The position numbers and the translations under genes are program-made. A stretch of 64,000 bases of DNA from Bacillota bacterium (GTDB lineage: Bacteria > Bacillota > Clostridia > Oscillospirales > Ruminococcaceae): assembly GCA_023431215.1 (NCBI GenBank), contig JAEYXR010000048.1, forward strand, positions 6,442 to 70,441, written 5' to 3'. The notes under the pieces are model-generated. The model made no database searches. It saw only the letters and a list, made by a program, of their open reading frames with translations, and had not been told where the DNA came from. Shown in pieces: positions 17,378 to 26,541 of this stretch. How positions within the stretch are numbered: position 1 is the first letter of the stretch; each line of letters begins with the position of its first letter.

Positions 17378-19987
17378 TTAGTCTTTGTATACCACCAGGT
17401 CCCCATCGCGGTAATCCACGGTAAGGCGGGTATCGGGAGCCAAATCCTCGGCAATCATCATTCTGGCAATCAAGGTTTCAATCCGGCTTTGGATAAACCT
17501 CTTTAGTGGGCGGGCGCCATAAATGGGGTCATAACCCTCGTCGATAACATATTCCTTGGCACGAGGGGTAAGAACCAAGTCCAGCTGTTTTTCCTGCAAA
17601 CGGCGGCGCAAATTTTCCATCAGCAGGTCTACCACACAGCTAATTTCCACCTTGTTCAAAGGCTTATAGAACACAATTTCATCCAGACGGTTGAGGAATT
17701 CGGGACGGAAAGAAATCTTCAGCAGCTCTTCCACCTGCTTCCGTGCCTCACTGCTGATGGAGCAGTTCTCATCTATGCCATCCAAAATATAGGATGAGCC
17801 AAGGTTGGAGGTAAGAATGATGATGGTGTTTTTAAAGTCTACGGTGCGGCCCTGACTGTCGGTAATACGGCCGTCATCCAGCACCTGCAGCAAAACGTTG
17901 AACACATCGGGATGCGCCTTTTCTACCTCGTCAAACAGTACCACAGAGTAGGGTCTGCGGCGTACAGCCTCGGTGAGCTGACCACCTTCCTCGTACCCTA
18001 CATATCCCGGAGGCGCCCCAATGAGGCGGCTAACAGAGTATTTCTCCATATACTCGGACATATCAATGCGGACAATGTTGCTGTCATCGTCAAACAAGGC
18101 CTGTGCCAGCGCCTTGGCAAGTTCGGTTTTGCCCACACCGGTGGGGCCAAGGAACAAGAAGGAGCCAATGGGCCTGCCCGCATCCTGTATTCCTGCACGG
18201 GAGCGCAGAATGGCTTCGCTTACCTTTTTAACAGCTTCGTCCTGACCAATGACACGCTGGTGCAAAATTTCCTCCAGACGCAGCAGCTTGTCACGCTCTC
18301 CCTCCATCAAGCGGGCAACGGGGATAGAGGTCCAACGGGCAATAATCTTTGCAATCTCCTCGTCGGTAACACGGTCGCGGAGCAGCCTGTCACCACCCTT
18401 TTGCTGGGCCTCCTCAGCTTTTCTTTCCTCGGCCTCCAGCTGTTTTTGCAGCTCCGGCAGCCGTCCGTATTTCAGCTCGGCAGCCTTGTTCAGGTCATAC
18501 TCCCGCTGCGCCTTTTCAATGTCGGCATTTACCTGCTCCAATTCTTCGCGTAGCTTTTGTACCGAGCCAATGGCGCTCTTTTCATTTTCCCAGCGGGCTT
18601 TCATTTCTTTAAAAGAGGCACGCAAGTCTGCAAGCTCTTTTTGAATTTCTGCCAGATGCTCCTTAGAAAGCTTATCGCTTTCTTTTTTCAGGGCTGCTTC
18701 CTCAATCTCGTGCTGCATAATCTTGCGGCTCACCTCATCCAGCTCGGTGGGCATGCTGTCCATTTCGGTACGCACCATGGCACAGGCCTCGTCGATGAGG
18801 TCTATGGCCTTATCTGGAAGAAAACGGTCGCTGATGTATCGGTTGGACAGCGTAGCGGCAGCAATGAGCGCCTGGTCCTGAATCTTGACACCGTGGTATA
18901 CCTCGTAGCGCTCTTTTAAGCCGCGCAAAATGGATATGGTGTCCTCCACCGTAGGCTCTCCCACCAGCACAGGCTGGAAGCGGCGCTCCAAAGCGGCATC
19001 CTTTTCAATATACTGGCGGTACTCGTTAAGGGTAGTGGCACCAATGAAGTGCAGCTCGCCACGGGCCAGCATAGGCTTTAACAGGTTGCCCGCATCCATG
19101 CTGCCCTCGGTTTTGCCCGCACCCACAATGGTGTGTAGCTCATCGATAAATAGGATAATGCGGCCCTCGCTCTTTTTAATTTCTCCCAGCACCGCCTTAA
19201 GGCGTTCCTCAAACTCACCCCTGAACTTGGCGCCTGCAATCAGCGCCCCCATATCCAGAGAAAAGATTTTCCGGTCACGCAGGTTTGCAGGTACGTCGCC
19301 CCGGACAATTCTTAGTGCCAACCCTTCGGCGATGGCGGTTTTGCCCACCCCCGGCTCACCGATGAGCACAGGGTTGTTTTTTGTTTTACGGCTCAGGATG
19401 CGAATAACATTTCTAATTTCACTGTCACGGCCAATAACAGGGTCCAGCTTGTTGTTGCGGGCCAGCTCCACCAAGTCCTGACCGTATTTGCTCAGGGCGT
19501 CGTAGGTGTCCTCGGGACTGTCGGTGGTGACACGGGTGTTGCCCCTGACAGCAGCCAGAGCGGTTAAAAACTTGTTTTTGTCTACGCCAAATTGCTCCAT
19601 CAGGCGTTTCAGGCTGCCGGTGGCGCCTTCAATAACCGCAAGCATCACATGTTCTACCGAGACAAAGTCATCCTTCATATGCGCGGCTTGCTTTTCGGCA
19701 CCCAACAGCATTTTATCCACTTCGGGAGAAATGTAAATTTTGCCCTGCTCGCGCCCCGGGCCGGAAACACCGGGAATTTGTGCCAAAAGCTGCTGGTTTT
19801 GATAGGTCATCCCATCGGCATCTACGCCCATTTTGGTCAGAAGCTGCGGAATCAACCCACCCTCCTGAGTGAGGAGCGCATAGCAGAGATGCTCCGGAGC
19901 TATCTGCACATTACCTCGCTGAAGGGCTGCATCCTGGGCCAGCTGCAAAGCCTCCAGAGATTTTTGAGTAAATTTTTGAACATTCAT
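17378..19987 (-). CDS. clpB: ATP-dependent disaggregase ClpB
   Basis: The 869-residue Hsp100 protein has a Clp N-domain (two repeats in residues 1-150), a first AAA+ domain with Walker A GEPGVGKT near residue 210, a coiled-coil M-domain near 400-530 ([29 protein letters not shown]), a second AAA+ domain with GPTGVGKT near 612, and a C-terminal D2-small domain. It rescues aggregated proteins with DnaK. The ATG follows AAGGAGG; an ATG 54 bases upstream has no site. Control is by a CIRCE element overlapping its promoter. Confidence 0.98.
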   Translation of the reverse strand: MNVQKFTQKSLEALQLAQDAALQRGNVQIAPEHLCYALLTQEGGLIPQLLTKMGVDADGMTYQNQQLLAQIPGVSGPGREQGKIYISPEVDKMLLGAEKQAAHMKDDFVSVEHVMLAVIEGATGSLKRLMEQFGVDKNKFLTALAAVRGNTRVTTDSPEDTYDALSKYGQDLVELARNNKLDPVIGRDSEIRNVIRILSRKTKNNPVLIGEPGVGKTAIAEGLALRIVRGDVPANLRDRKIFSLDMGALIAGAKFRGEFEERLKAVLGEIKKSEGRIILFIDELHTIVGAGKTEGSMDAGNLLKPMLARGELHFIGATTLNEYRQYIEKDAALERRFQPVLVGEPTVEDTISILRGLKERYEVYHGVKIQDQALIAAATLSNRYISDRFLPDKAIDLIDEACAMVRTEMDSMPTELDEVSRKIMQHEIEEAALKKESDKLSKEHLAEIQKELADLRASFKEMKARWENEKSAIGSVQKLREELEQVNADIEKAQREYDLNKAAELKYGRLPELQKQLEAEERKAEEAQQKGGDRLLRDRVTDEEIAKIIARWTSIPVARLMEGERDKLLRLEEILHQRVIGQDEAVKKVSEAILRSRAGIQDAGRPIGSFLFLGPTGVGKTELAKALAQALFDDDSNIVRIDMSEYMEKYSVSRLIGAPPGYVGYEEGGQLTEAVRRRPYSVVLFDEVEKAHPDVFNVLLQVLDDGRITDSQGRTVDFKNTIIILTSNLGSSYILDGIDENCSISSEARKQVEELLKISFRPEFLNRLDEIVFYKPLNKVEISCVVDLLMENLRRRLQEKQLDLVLTPRAKEYVIDEGYDPIYGARPLKRFIQSRIETLIARMMIAEDLAPDTRLTVDYRDGDLVVYKD

Positions 19988-20091
19988 GCTGCTTTCCTCC
20001 TTATCGTTTTTATCGCTGCTTTGGCAGCGGTCAGTCAGCATTGCTTCTTTTGTTTTGCTTAAAAAAGATTAGTTTATTGATTGCATGATTC

Positions 20092-20133
20092 ATTGTATCA
20101 TCAGTTTTAGCACTCGTCAATATAGAGTGCTAA
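20092..20133 (-). promoter_or_regulatory. clpB promoter with perfect CIRCE operator
   Basis: TTAGCACTC-N9-GAGTGCTAA (20107-20133) is a perfect CIRCE inverted repeat, the binding site of the heat-shock repressor HrcA. On the minus strand the -35 TTGACG (20115-20120) lies inside it and the -10 TACAAT (20092-20097) follows after 17 bases, so bound HrcA would block RNA polymerase. Confidence 0.95.
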
Positions 20134-20293
20134 TCATTCATAAATATTTTACAATCTTAGTGAATGGCTGCACCTTTCATGAAAAAACTAAGGCATCTAA
20201 AAGCCCTGCTTAACATCTTGCGTTGTATTAACCCAAGGTATCCTTTTTAATTTGGTCAATCTGTGGAGCCATCCTGCATATACTGTTATGAAC

Positions 20294-20367
20294 AACGGAG
20301 TTGATGGCGTACCGGCACTGCAACTTTGCAGTATATGGTACTAGCCTGTGCTCCGTTTATTTTTTTG
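20294..20367 (+). promoter_or_regulatory. Nested hairpin with T-rich tail before asnB (possible attenuator)
   Basis: Three nested pairs stack: ACGGAG (20295-20300) with CTCCGT (20351-20356), GTACC (20309-20313) with GGTAC (20337-20341), and ACTGC (20317-20321) with GCAGT (20328-20332). The outer arm runs into a T-rich stretch ending 17 bases before the asnB start. I see no T-box sequence. It could be a terminator of an upstream leader RNA or an attenuator. Confidence 0.5.
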
Positions 20368-20383
20368 CCGGGAGATGACCAAT

Positions 20384-22246
20384 ATGTGTGGTATTGCAGG
20401 ATTTTGCAATTTTGAAAATGATTTTTTGGTTAACAAGAGCCTTGAACAAAGCAGTCTGCAAACCTTAGTGCAGATGCGTACCGCCATTGCACACAGAGGC
20501 AATGACCAAACAGGCCAATACCTACGCCCCCATGCAGGACTAAGCCACACCAGGCTTTCTATCCGCGACCTGAGCATGGGGGCACAGCCCATTGTCCGCC
20601 AAAAACAGCAGCAGGAATATGCCATTGTGTACAACGGTGAAATTTATAATGCCCAAGAGCTTACCCTGGACTTAAAGTCCAAAGGATACGAATTTTACAC
20701 CACTACCGATACCGAAGTTATTCTGTACGCCTATATGGAATACGGAGAAAGCTGTGTCAAGCTGCTAAATGGTATTTTTGCTTTTGCTATTTGGGACGAT
20801 GCCAAAGAAAAGCTGCTGCTGTTCCGCGACCGTATGGGAGTAAAACCGCTTTTTTATACCGTCCAAAACGGGCTGCTGGTGTTCGGCTCCGAAATTAAGG
20901 CGATTTTTGCCCATTCCCAAATCAAACCACTTGTGGACACAGACAGCTTTCGTGAAATTTTTGGCATCGGCCCGGCACGCACCGAGGGCTGCGGGGTATT
21001 TAAGAATATTCAGGAAATAGAGGCAGGCTGTTATGCCGTGTTTGACCAAAAGGGTATTCACCATCACCTCTACTGGGATTTGGAAAGCCACCCCCACACT
21101 GACAGCTATGCCCAGACAGTGGATACCGTGTCTTTTTTGGTCAGGGATGCCATTACCCGCCAAATGATCTCGGACGTTCCTGTATGCAGCTTTTTATCCG
21201 GAGGCATCGACTCCAGTATTGTCACTGCTGTGGCTGCCGACTTCATGAAAAAATCCGGATCACAGCTGAACACCTTTTCCTTTGACTTTGCCGGCAACGA
21301 CAAATACTTTGCCTCCAACGCCTTTCAGCCGGAGCGGGACCGCCCCTATGTGGATATTATGCTGTCCTGCATTGATACCAACCATACTTACCTAAATTGT
21401 GACGAAGCTTCCCTTGTCCGCTTGTTGCCCGACGCTATGATAGCCAAGGATTTGCCCGGCATGGCAGACGTAGATGCCTCTTTGTTGTATTTTTGCCGGC
21501 TGGTTAAAGAAAAAAACAAGGTTGCCCTGACAGGAGAGTGCGCCGACGAAATTTTTGGAGGCTACCCCTGGTTTTATCGGCAGGAGCTGCTGGAGGGCAC
21601 CGGCTTTCCCTGGTCTAAAAACCTTGCTGTGCGTCAATGCCTGCTCAACGATAGCGTGATACGCCGTTTGGAGCTGGAAAGCTTTGTGCACGAACGGTAT
21701 GAAAGCTCGGTAAAAAAAGTTCCCATACTGGAGGGAGAATCGGCAGCCGAGGCCCGTCGCAGGGTGGTGGGTTACCTTAACATCAAATGGTTTATGCAAA
21801 CCCTGCTGGACCGAATGGACCGAGCCAGTATGCAAAACGGTCTGGAGGCGCGGGTGCCCTTTGCCGACCACAGAATTGTGGAGTATGTATTCAATGTTCC
21901 CTGGGAGATGAAGTATCAGAACGGTGTGGAAAAAGCATTGCTGCGAGATGCTTGCGCCAATCTTTTGCCCAAAGAGCTTCTGTACCGTAAAAAGAGCCCT
22001 TACCCCAAAACCTATCACCCGGACTACGAATTGCATCTAAAGGAACAGATGCTTTGTTTACTGTCCAACACCGCTGCACCACTTCATTTGTTAATAGATA
22101 AGGCAAAGGTGCTGCAGTTTATGGAGGAACCGGCACAAGCCGGAAAGCCCTGGTTTGGTCAGCTGATGGTAGCCCCACAAATGCTTGCGTATTTGCTGCA
22201 AATTAACGAATGGCTTATCCATTACCAGCCCATTATTGACTTGTAA
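20384..22246 (+). CDS. asnB: Asparagine synthetase (glutamine-hydrolysing)
   Basis: The 620-residue enzyme begins MCGIAGF, so Cys2 is the amidotransferase nucleophile after Met removal. The N-terminal glutaminase domain includes RGNDQTGQY and YNGEIYN. The C-terminal synthetase domain has the PP-loop SGGIDSS and the GECADEIFGGYPWF signature. It makes asparagine from aspartate, ATP and glutamine. The start follows GGGAG; 36 bases of in-frame upstream sequence are not needed. A structured hairpin just upstream may control it. Confidence 0.96.
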   Translation: MCGIAGFCNFENDFLVNKSLEQSSLQTLVQMRTAIAHRGNDQTGQYLRPHAGLSHTRLSIRDLSMGAQPIVRQKQQQEYAIVYNGEIYNAQELTLDLKSKGYEFYTTTDTEVILYAYMEYGESCVKLLNGIFAFAIWDDAKEKLLLFRDRMGVKPLFYTVQNGLLVFGSEIKAIFAHSQIKPLVDTDSFREIFGIGPARTEGCGVFKNIQEIEAGCYAVFDQKGIHHHLYWDLESHPHTDSYAQTVDTVSFLVRDAITRQMISDVPVCSFLSGGIDSSIVTAVAADFMKKSGSQLNTFSFDFAGNDKYFASNAFQPERDRPYVDIMLSCIDTNHTYLNCDEASLVRLLPDAMIAKDLPGMADVDASLLYFCRLVKEKNKVALTGECADEIFGGYPWFYRQELLEGTGFPWSKNLAVRQCLLNDSVIRRLELESFVHERYESSVKKVPILEGESAAEARRRVVGYLNIKWFMQTLLDRMDRASMQNGLEARVPFADHRIVEYVFNVPWEMKYQNGVEKALLRDACANLLPKELLYRKKSPYPKTYHPDYELHLKEQMLCLLSNTAAPLHLLIDKAKVLQFMEEPAQAGKPWFGQLMVAPQMLAYLLQINEWLIHYQPIIDL

Positions 22247-22269
22247 TTCTTTTTTTGGGCACAAAAGCA

Positions 22270-22303
22270 CGGGAGAGAAGAATCCATGAATTCTTCTCTC
22301 CCG
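22270..22303. terminator. Hairpin between asnB and the convergent small gene
   Basis: CGGGAGAGAAGAAT pairs perfectly with ATTCTTCTCTCCCG around six bases. The following tract is only TTTATGG, so it is a weak intrinsic terminator at best. Confidence 0.6.
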
Positions 22304-22341
22304 TTTATGGGCCTTATTCTATGATAAAGTGAGGTTGGGGT

Positions 22342-22689
22342 TTAGTCACACTGACAAAAGGGTGGAGGCAGTATCCGCATGTCGTCGGGGTATCCCATGA
22401 GAACCACACTGGTGACCCTTCCATGAAAAGCTTCCTGGTAGGCCTCATTTACCACAGCACGTAGTACAGCAACCTTATCTTCCAGGTAAGGAACCTCCCG
22501 ATAGGTGGTGAGCACAAAAAACGTGTTGGCTGCACTAGCATCCTGATAAAGCTGCAAACCGCAGTAAAATTCACAAAAACGATCAAGCAGCATCCGGTTC
22601 AGCTCCGTTAGGAACTTTATATACTGTGTTTGAAGGTCTGCAGGTACCAAAACCTGCTTTACCGCAACATTGATAATTGAAAGGTTCAT
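22342..22689 (-). CDS. Hypothetical protein of 115 residues
   Basis: Start ATG follows GGGAGG. The protein is soluble by appearance, with alpha/beta pattern, hydrophobic strands (TFFVLTTYREV, TSVVLMGYPDDM) and a C-terminal PPPFCQCD with two Cys. I do not recognise the family. It is monocistronic, convergent with asnB. It has the look of a small ferredoxin-fold or CYTH-like sporulation or unknown protein, but there is no motif to support a function. Confidence 0.7.
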   Translation of the reverse strand: MNLSIINVAVKQVLVPADLQTQYIKFLTELNRMLLDRFCEFYCGLQLYQDASAANTFFVLTTYREVPYLEDKVAVLRAVVNEAYQEAFHGRVTSVVLMGYPDDMRILPPPFCQCD

Positions 22690-22844
22690 AAAAACACCTC
22701 CCGTTTATAGTATACTACGGTCAGTGTCAAGACGTTCCTTCCAGTTTATGCTTAATTTAGCCTTTGGTATTTAACAATAGTTCTGCCTGCTCATATATAA
22801 ATACAACATTTCACTTTCTTTCAATTTAATTAGAAGCCGTCAAA

Positions 22845-22879
22845 AGTGAGAGGGCAAGCGCAGCGCTTGCCCTCTCACT
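22845..22879. repeat. Near-perfect 17-bp palindrome
   Basis: AGTGAGAGGGCAAGCGC and its exact complement flank a single central A. There is no T-tract on either side, so it is not a typical intrinsic terminator. A shorter effective loop would form in RNA by opening the centre. Confidence 0.7.
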
Positions 22880-22895
22880 GTCGTTCCAAATATAA

Positions 22896-22962
22896 CACAA
22901 ATCCGAACCCTTTGCCAACAGGTACAACCTGTCGTGAGTGGTTCGGATCTTTATGATTTGTG
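22896..22962. repeat. Nested three-level inverted repeat
   Basis: CACAAATC (22896-22903) matches GATTTGTG (22955-22962); ATCCGAACC (22901-22909) matches GGTTCGGAT (22940-22948); ACAGGT (22918-22923) matches ACCTGT (22927-22932). The arms are exact. This could fold into a branched RNA or be a remnant of a small repeat. The GGTTCG part also resembles a tRNA T-arm by chance. Confidence 0.6.
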
Positions 22963-23089
22963 AGTTGGTGGCAAAATAGATGCCGCAAACTTTTTGGTTT
23001 TCGGAAGGAAAGAGATGTGTGAAAGGAAAACCATCAGGATTGTCACCTTCGCGTTGAGCGCAGCGGATAACCCGCCAGCAGGCATGTCC

Positions 23090-23127
23090 AAATAAAAAAG
23101 CACCGCCAAAGCGATGCTTTTTTATTT
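23090..23127 (-). terminator. Terminator of tRNA-Leu(UAG)
   Basis: AAATAAAAAAGCA and TGCTTTTTTATTT form a stem with inner GC pairs and T run on the minus strand, directly after the CCA end. Confidence 0.85.
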
Positions 23128-23210
23128 GGTGCGGATAACAGGACTTGAACCTGCACGTCGGGGACACTAGATCCTAAGTCTAGCGCGTCTGCCAATTCCG
23201 CCATATCCGC
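23127..23210 (-). tRNA. tRNA-Leu, anticodon UAG
   Basis: The minus strand folds as a class II tRNA: acceptor GCGGATA with TATCCGC, discriminator A and encoded CCA, D-arm with AATTGGCAGAC, anticodon loop CTTAGGA (anticodon TAG at 23174-23176), a variable arm, and T-arm GTTCAAGTC. It has its own promoter and terminator. Another tRNA-Leu (CAG) in this window shares the acceptor and T-arm sequence. Confidence 0.95.
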
Positions 23211-23293
23211 ATATAGCAAACGGCAGGAAAAGACCTTGCCGTTTTCTACAATAATGATACCTACCACCAAAAGGTGGCTTTTGTAACTTGCTT

Positions 23294-23322
23294 ATTATAT
23301 CATCCAAGCAAAAGTGTGTCAA
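23294..23322 (-). promoter_or_regulatory. Consensus promoter of tRNA-Leu(UAG)
   Basis: On the minus strand TTGACA (23317-23322), a 17-base spacer and TATAAT (23294-23299) are a perfect sigma-A promoter. A leader of about 75 bases with two small hairpins precedes the tRNA. Confidence 0.9.
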
Positions 23323-23371
23323 TGCGGTTTTTTAGGTTTTGGTAACTTGGTAAATACAAAATAAAATTTAT

Positions 23372-24637
23372 TTACAGTTTTATTAAACCTTTTTTACAAA
23401 GCTCCTGTGCAGAAAGGATGACACCGGCACGCCCGGCGGGGTAGGTAAGGCCGCCTTGAAGCCATACTGCATAAGGAGGGCGCAGGGGTGCATCTGCCGA
23501 AAGCTCAATGGAAGCACCCATGGTAAAGGCGCCTGCAGCCATAATGACAGGGCTTTCGTAGCCGGGCATGTCCCAAGGCTCCGGAACAACAAAGGAATCA
23601 ACGGGAGACCCCTTTTGAATCCCCTGGCAGATGGCAATAAGCTCATCGGGCCCGCCGGTAAGCACCGACTGGATGATATCGGTACGCGCTTCATCAAAGC
23701 GTGGGGTGACCTGATACCCCAGCTGGCTATAAAGTGCGGCAGCAAAAACCGCAGTTTTGACTGCACTGGCCACCACCTGGGGAGCCAGAAAAATACCCAG
23801 ATACAAGCTGCGGAGCACATCCATAGTACAGCCTACCTCTTTGCCCATACCGGGGCAGGTCAGGCGGTAGCCGCACAGCTCCACCAAATCCTTGCGGCCT
23901 GCTATGTAGCCGCCTGTGGGGGCGATACCGGCACCCAGGTTTTTGATGAGCGAGCCGGCTACAAGGTCTGCACCCACCTGGGTGGGTTCTTTTTTTTCCA
24001 CCAGCTCGCCATAGCAGTTATCCACCATGACAATTACCTGGGGATTCACCTTTTTGGCGGTGGCGGTAATTTTCTCAATAACCTCTATGGTGAGAGAAGG
24101 ACGCAGGCTGTATCCGCGAGAACGCTGGATATATACCATTTTTGCTCCTAAGGCGGCTTTGGCAATACCGTCAAAATCGGGAGTACCGTCGGACAACAGG
24201 TCTACCTGTGCGTATTCCACACCAAACTCACGCAGAGAACCGGTGTTTTCCCCGCGAATACCAATGGTCTCCTCCATGGTGTCATAGGGGCTGCCGGTTA
24301 CCGAGACCATTTTGTCGCCTGGGCGCAACACCCCAAACAAGGCAGTTGCCAGTGCGTGTGTACCCGAAACAAAGGTGTGACGCACAAGGGCATCCTCTGC
24401 ACCAAAAATATTAGCATACACCTTGTCCAAATCGTCCCGGCCTCGGTCGTCATAGCCGTAGCCGGTGGTGCCTTTGAGATGTGCTTCACTAATGCGGTTG
24501 TTGCGGAATGCTGCCAGCACCTTTGCTGTGTTATAACCGGCAATTTGGTCAATGCGGGCAAAGGCTTCCCCACACAGTCCCTCAGCCTTTTGTGCCAAGG
24601 CATCCAGCTTGGGGTCTATTTCAAAAAATTCAGTCAT
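23372..24637 (-). CDS. Methionine gamma-lyase-family PLP protein (YnbB-like, 'aluminium resistance')
   Basis: The 421-residue fold-type I PLP enzyme has HLKGTTGYGYDDRGRD near residue 55, a VDNCYGELVE aspartate region and the Schiff-base lysine in AGSLIKNLGAGIAPTGG. This matches the YnbB/PF06838 family, annotated as methionine gamma-lyase family or aluminium resistance protein. In B. subtilis ynbB is near glnR. The true reaction is not established. The ATG follows AAGGAATAGG; a longer in-frame start has no site. Confidence 0.88.
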   Translation of the reverse strand: MTEFFEIDPKLDALAQKAEGLCGEAFARIDQIAGYNTAKVLAAFRNNRISEAHLKGTTGYGYDDRGRDDLDKVYANIFGAEDALVRHTFVSGTHALATALFGVLRPGDKMVSVTGSPYDTMEETIGIRGENTGSLREFGVEYAQVDLLSDGTPDFDGIAKAALGAKMVYIQRSRGYSLRPSLTIEVIEKITATAKKVNPQVIVMVDNCYGELVEKKEPTQVGADLVAGSLIKNLGAGIAPTGGYIAGRKDLVELCGYRLTCPGMGKEVGCTMDVLRSLYLGIFLAPQVVASAVKTAVFAAALYSQLGYQVTPRFDEARTDIIQSVLTGGPDELIAICQGIQKGSPVDSFVVPEPWDMPGYESPVIMAAGAFTMGASIELSADAPLRPPYAVWLQGGLTYPAGRAGVILSAQELCKKGLIKL

Positions 24638-24736
24638 GTACCTATTCCTTATCATTCTATTAGTTTTATGCAATTTAACATCTACTCTCTGTGCCAATAT
24701 GGGAGTTAGCCAATACGGATAGAACCAAACTGTTGT

Positions 24737-25498
24737 TTACTTATTAACAACACCACAGGAGTACTGTTGAAAAAAACCTGCCTGAATGTAAAAGGGCACC
24801 AGCTCCTCCCGGCAGGCAAGCACCGGCTGGTGACCCGCTGCAAGGCTTTGTGCAGCAAGAAAGCGCACCAGTGCCGTGGCATAGCCCTTTCCCCTATGTT
24901 GGGGCAAAGTGGCGATGCAGGTGATTGATTCCTCCAGGCCCCCACCGTAGCTAAGTGCCCCGCTGCAAACTGCCGTACCCTCATAAGTTGCTGCAAAAAA
25001 GCGGTCGGTACCCCGCCGCCAATGCAGGTGGCGGTTGGCATAAAAAGAAGCTCTGTCCGAGAGCTCCAGCAACCCGCTTTTACACACAATATCGGTAAGT
25101 TGTGTAAGGCTTGTTTCTGCAATGGTTAGTCCCTTGGGCATTGGAGCGGCGGCAGACTGACGGCAGCACAGCACTGACAGGGGAGAAACCGTAAGCCCGG
25201 TAGCCTGTGCCACCTGCTGGTCGGCCTCCAGCACATCAAAACCCTTGGCACACAAAAAGTCTGCCATCTCCCGGGCTGCATGAGGCGGGGCACAAGAAGC
25301 AAGGGTTGCCCAGATACGTCCGCCGTTTTCCATCATCCAACCCAAAGGGGTTCCGCTTTCGTCTGTCTGCACCCAAAAATCCCGCTGAATGCCGGGGGCA
25401 AAGGTGCGCAGTCCGCAGCGGATTACCACGTTCATACAAGGGCTGCCCCCTACCGAGGCAGGGTCAAGGCAGGATGTGTCTTGCAACCAGTGTATCAT
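24737..25498 (-). CDS. GNAT-family N-acetyltransferase
   Basis: The 253-residue protein has its acetyl-CoA-binding motif A near the C-terminus, CIATLPQHRGKGYATALVRFLAA (QHRGKG forms the pyrophosphate loop), followed by a typical C-terminal strand FYIQAGFF. The first half is a divergent GNAT-like region without a clear motif, as in FR47-type proteins. The start overlaps the stop of the M42 peptidase gene by four bases (ATGA), so both are coupled. Substrate unknown. Confidence 0.88.
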   Translation of the reverse strand: MIHWLQDTSCLDPASVGGSPCMNVVIRCGLRTFAPGIQRDFWVQTDESGTPLGWMMENGGRIWATLASCAPPHAAREMADFLCAKGFDVLEADQQVAQATGLTVSPLSVLCCRQSAAAPMPKGLTIAETSLTQLTDIVCKSGLLELSDRASFYANRHLHWRRGTDRFFAATYEGTAVCSGALSYGGGLEESITCIATLPQHRGKGYATALVRFLAAQSLAAGHQPVLACREELVPFYIQAGFFQQYSCGVVNK

Positions 25499-26538
25499 GC
25501 GCCAAAGGCTTCCACCAAAGCCAGCAGCAGGTCGTAGGTGCTTTCAAAATCACACTTGGCGGCCATGGAATGTGCCGAGTGGATGTAACGAACGGGAACA
25601 GAAACCGCCAGTACCTTGGCACCGCCTGCGGCAGACTGGACACTGCGGCTTTCGTTACCGCCAAATACGCCTTCCTTGTTCTGCCACGCAATGTTTTTCT
25701 CCCGGGCAATTCTGGTTGCCTGGGTATACAGCTGATAGTCATAGGTGGTTCCTCTGTCTTTGTAAGAGATGACAGGGCCGTGGCGGAGTTTGCAAACCTT
25801 CTTATGGTCGGGGGCTGCGGGGGTATCTCCTGCGGTAGTGCCCTCTACGGCAATACCGATGTCGGGGCGAACCCCAAAGGCCGCGGTGCCGCCGCCCAGG
25901 CAGCCGGTTTCTTCCTGACAGGTAAAGGCAAAGGTGCAGTCGCAGGGCAGTTCTGAAGAGATGAGTGCAATGAGCAGTGCACAGCCTGCACGGTCATCAA
26001 TGGCCTTGGCAACAACACAGCCGTCTCCAATCTCCCGGTATTCCCCCACAAAGGTTACCTGGTCACCGGGGCTGACAAAGCGGGAAGCTTCCTCCTTGGT
26101 ATCTACGCCGATATCCAGCTGCATCTCTTCAATTTTTGGGTATTTGTCCTTTTCACCCTCATCCAGCAGGTGGATGGGTTTGACACCAATGGTACCCGGC
26201 AAAGATTTTTCGCCTGCCAGTACCGGACGTGCGGCAGCCACCGCAGGCATAATGCCGCCCACGTTTGCCACACGCAAAAGGCCGTTGTCTTCCACATGGG
26301 TTACCATAAAGCCAACCTCATCCATATGGGCGGAAAGCATCAGCTTTTTGGCGGCAGGATTTTTACCCTTTACCTCTGCAATGAGGTTGCCGGTGTTATC
26401 GATATGCCAGCTGTGGCAATAGTCTTTTATTTTGGAAAGAATTGCCTCACGCACAGCGTCCTCCCTACCGGAAACACCCCGCAGCTGGGTCAGTTCTTCC
26501 AAGTTTTGATAAAATTGCTGTTTGAGTTTTTCCTGCAT
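25495..26538 (-). CDS. M42-family metallo-aminopeptidase (1)
   Basis: This 347-residue di-metal peptidase has the metal ligands of the family: His in MLSAHMDEVGFM, Asp in VVAKAIDDRAGC, Glu pair in CQEETG, Asp/Glu in IAVEGT, and His in VRYIHSAHSM. M42 enzymes form 12-subunit tetrahedral particles that trim peptides inside the cell. It is the second of three genes with M42 (2) upstream and GNAT downstream; intergenic distance to M42 (2) is three bases. Confidence 0.94.
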   Translation of the reverse strand: MQEKLKQQFYQNLEELTQLRGVSGREDAVREAILSKIKDYCHSWHIDNTGNLIAEVKGKNPAAKKLMLSAHMDEVGFMVTHVEDNGLLRVANVGGIMPAVAAARPVLAGEKSLPGTIGVKPIHLLDEGEKDKYPKIEEMQLDIGVDTKEEASRFVSPGDQVTFVGEYREIGDGCVVAKAIDDRAGCALLIALISSELPCDCTFAFTCQEETGCLGGGTAAFGVRPDIGIAVEGTTAGDTPAAPDHKKVCKLRHGPVISYKDRGTTYDYQLYTQATRIAREKNIAWQNKEGVFGGNESRSVQSAAGGAKVLAVSVPVRYIHSAHSMAAKCDFESTYDLLLALVEAFGA

Positions 26539-26541
26539 GGC

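Larger units (their letters stand above)
22690..23089. other. Gene-free stretch with two strong palindromes
   Basis: About 400 bases downstream of tRNA-Leu hold no credible gene. Two structured elements are listed separately at 22845-22879 and 22896-22962. The rest shows nothing recognisable. Confidence 0.5.

Noticed and set aside
20134..20383. T-box riboswitch before asnB
   Set aside because: No T-box core sequence was found; only a terminator-like hairpin is seen.
22826..23270. Minus-strand open frames over tRNA-Leu(UAG), with a peptide like ADMAELADALDLGSS
   Set aside because: This peptide is the well-known false translation of tRNA-Leu genes.
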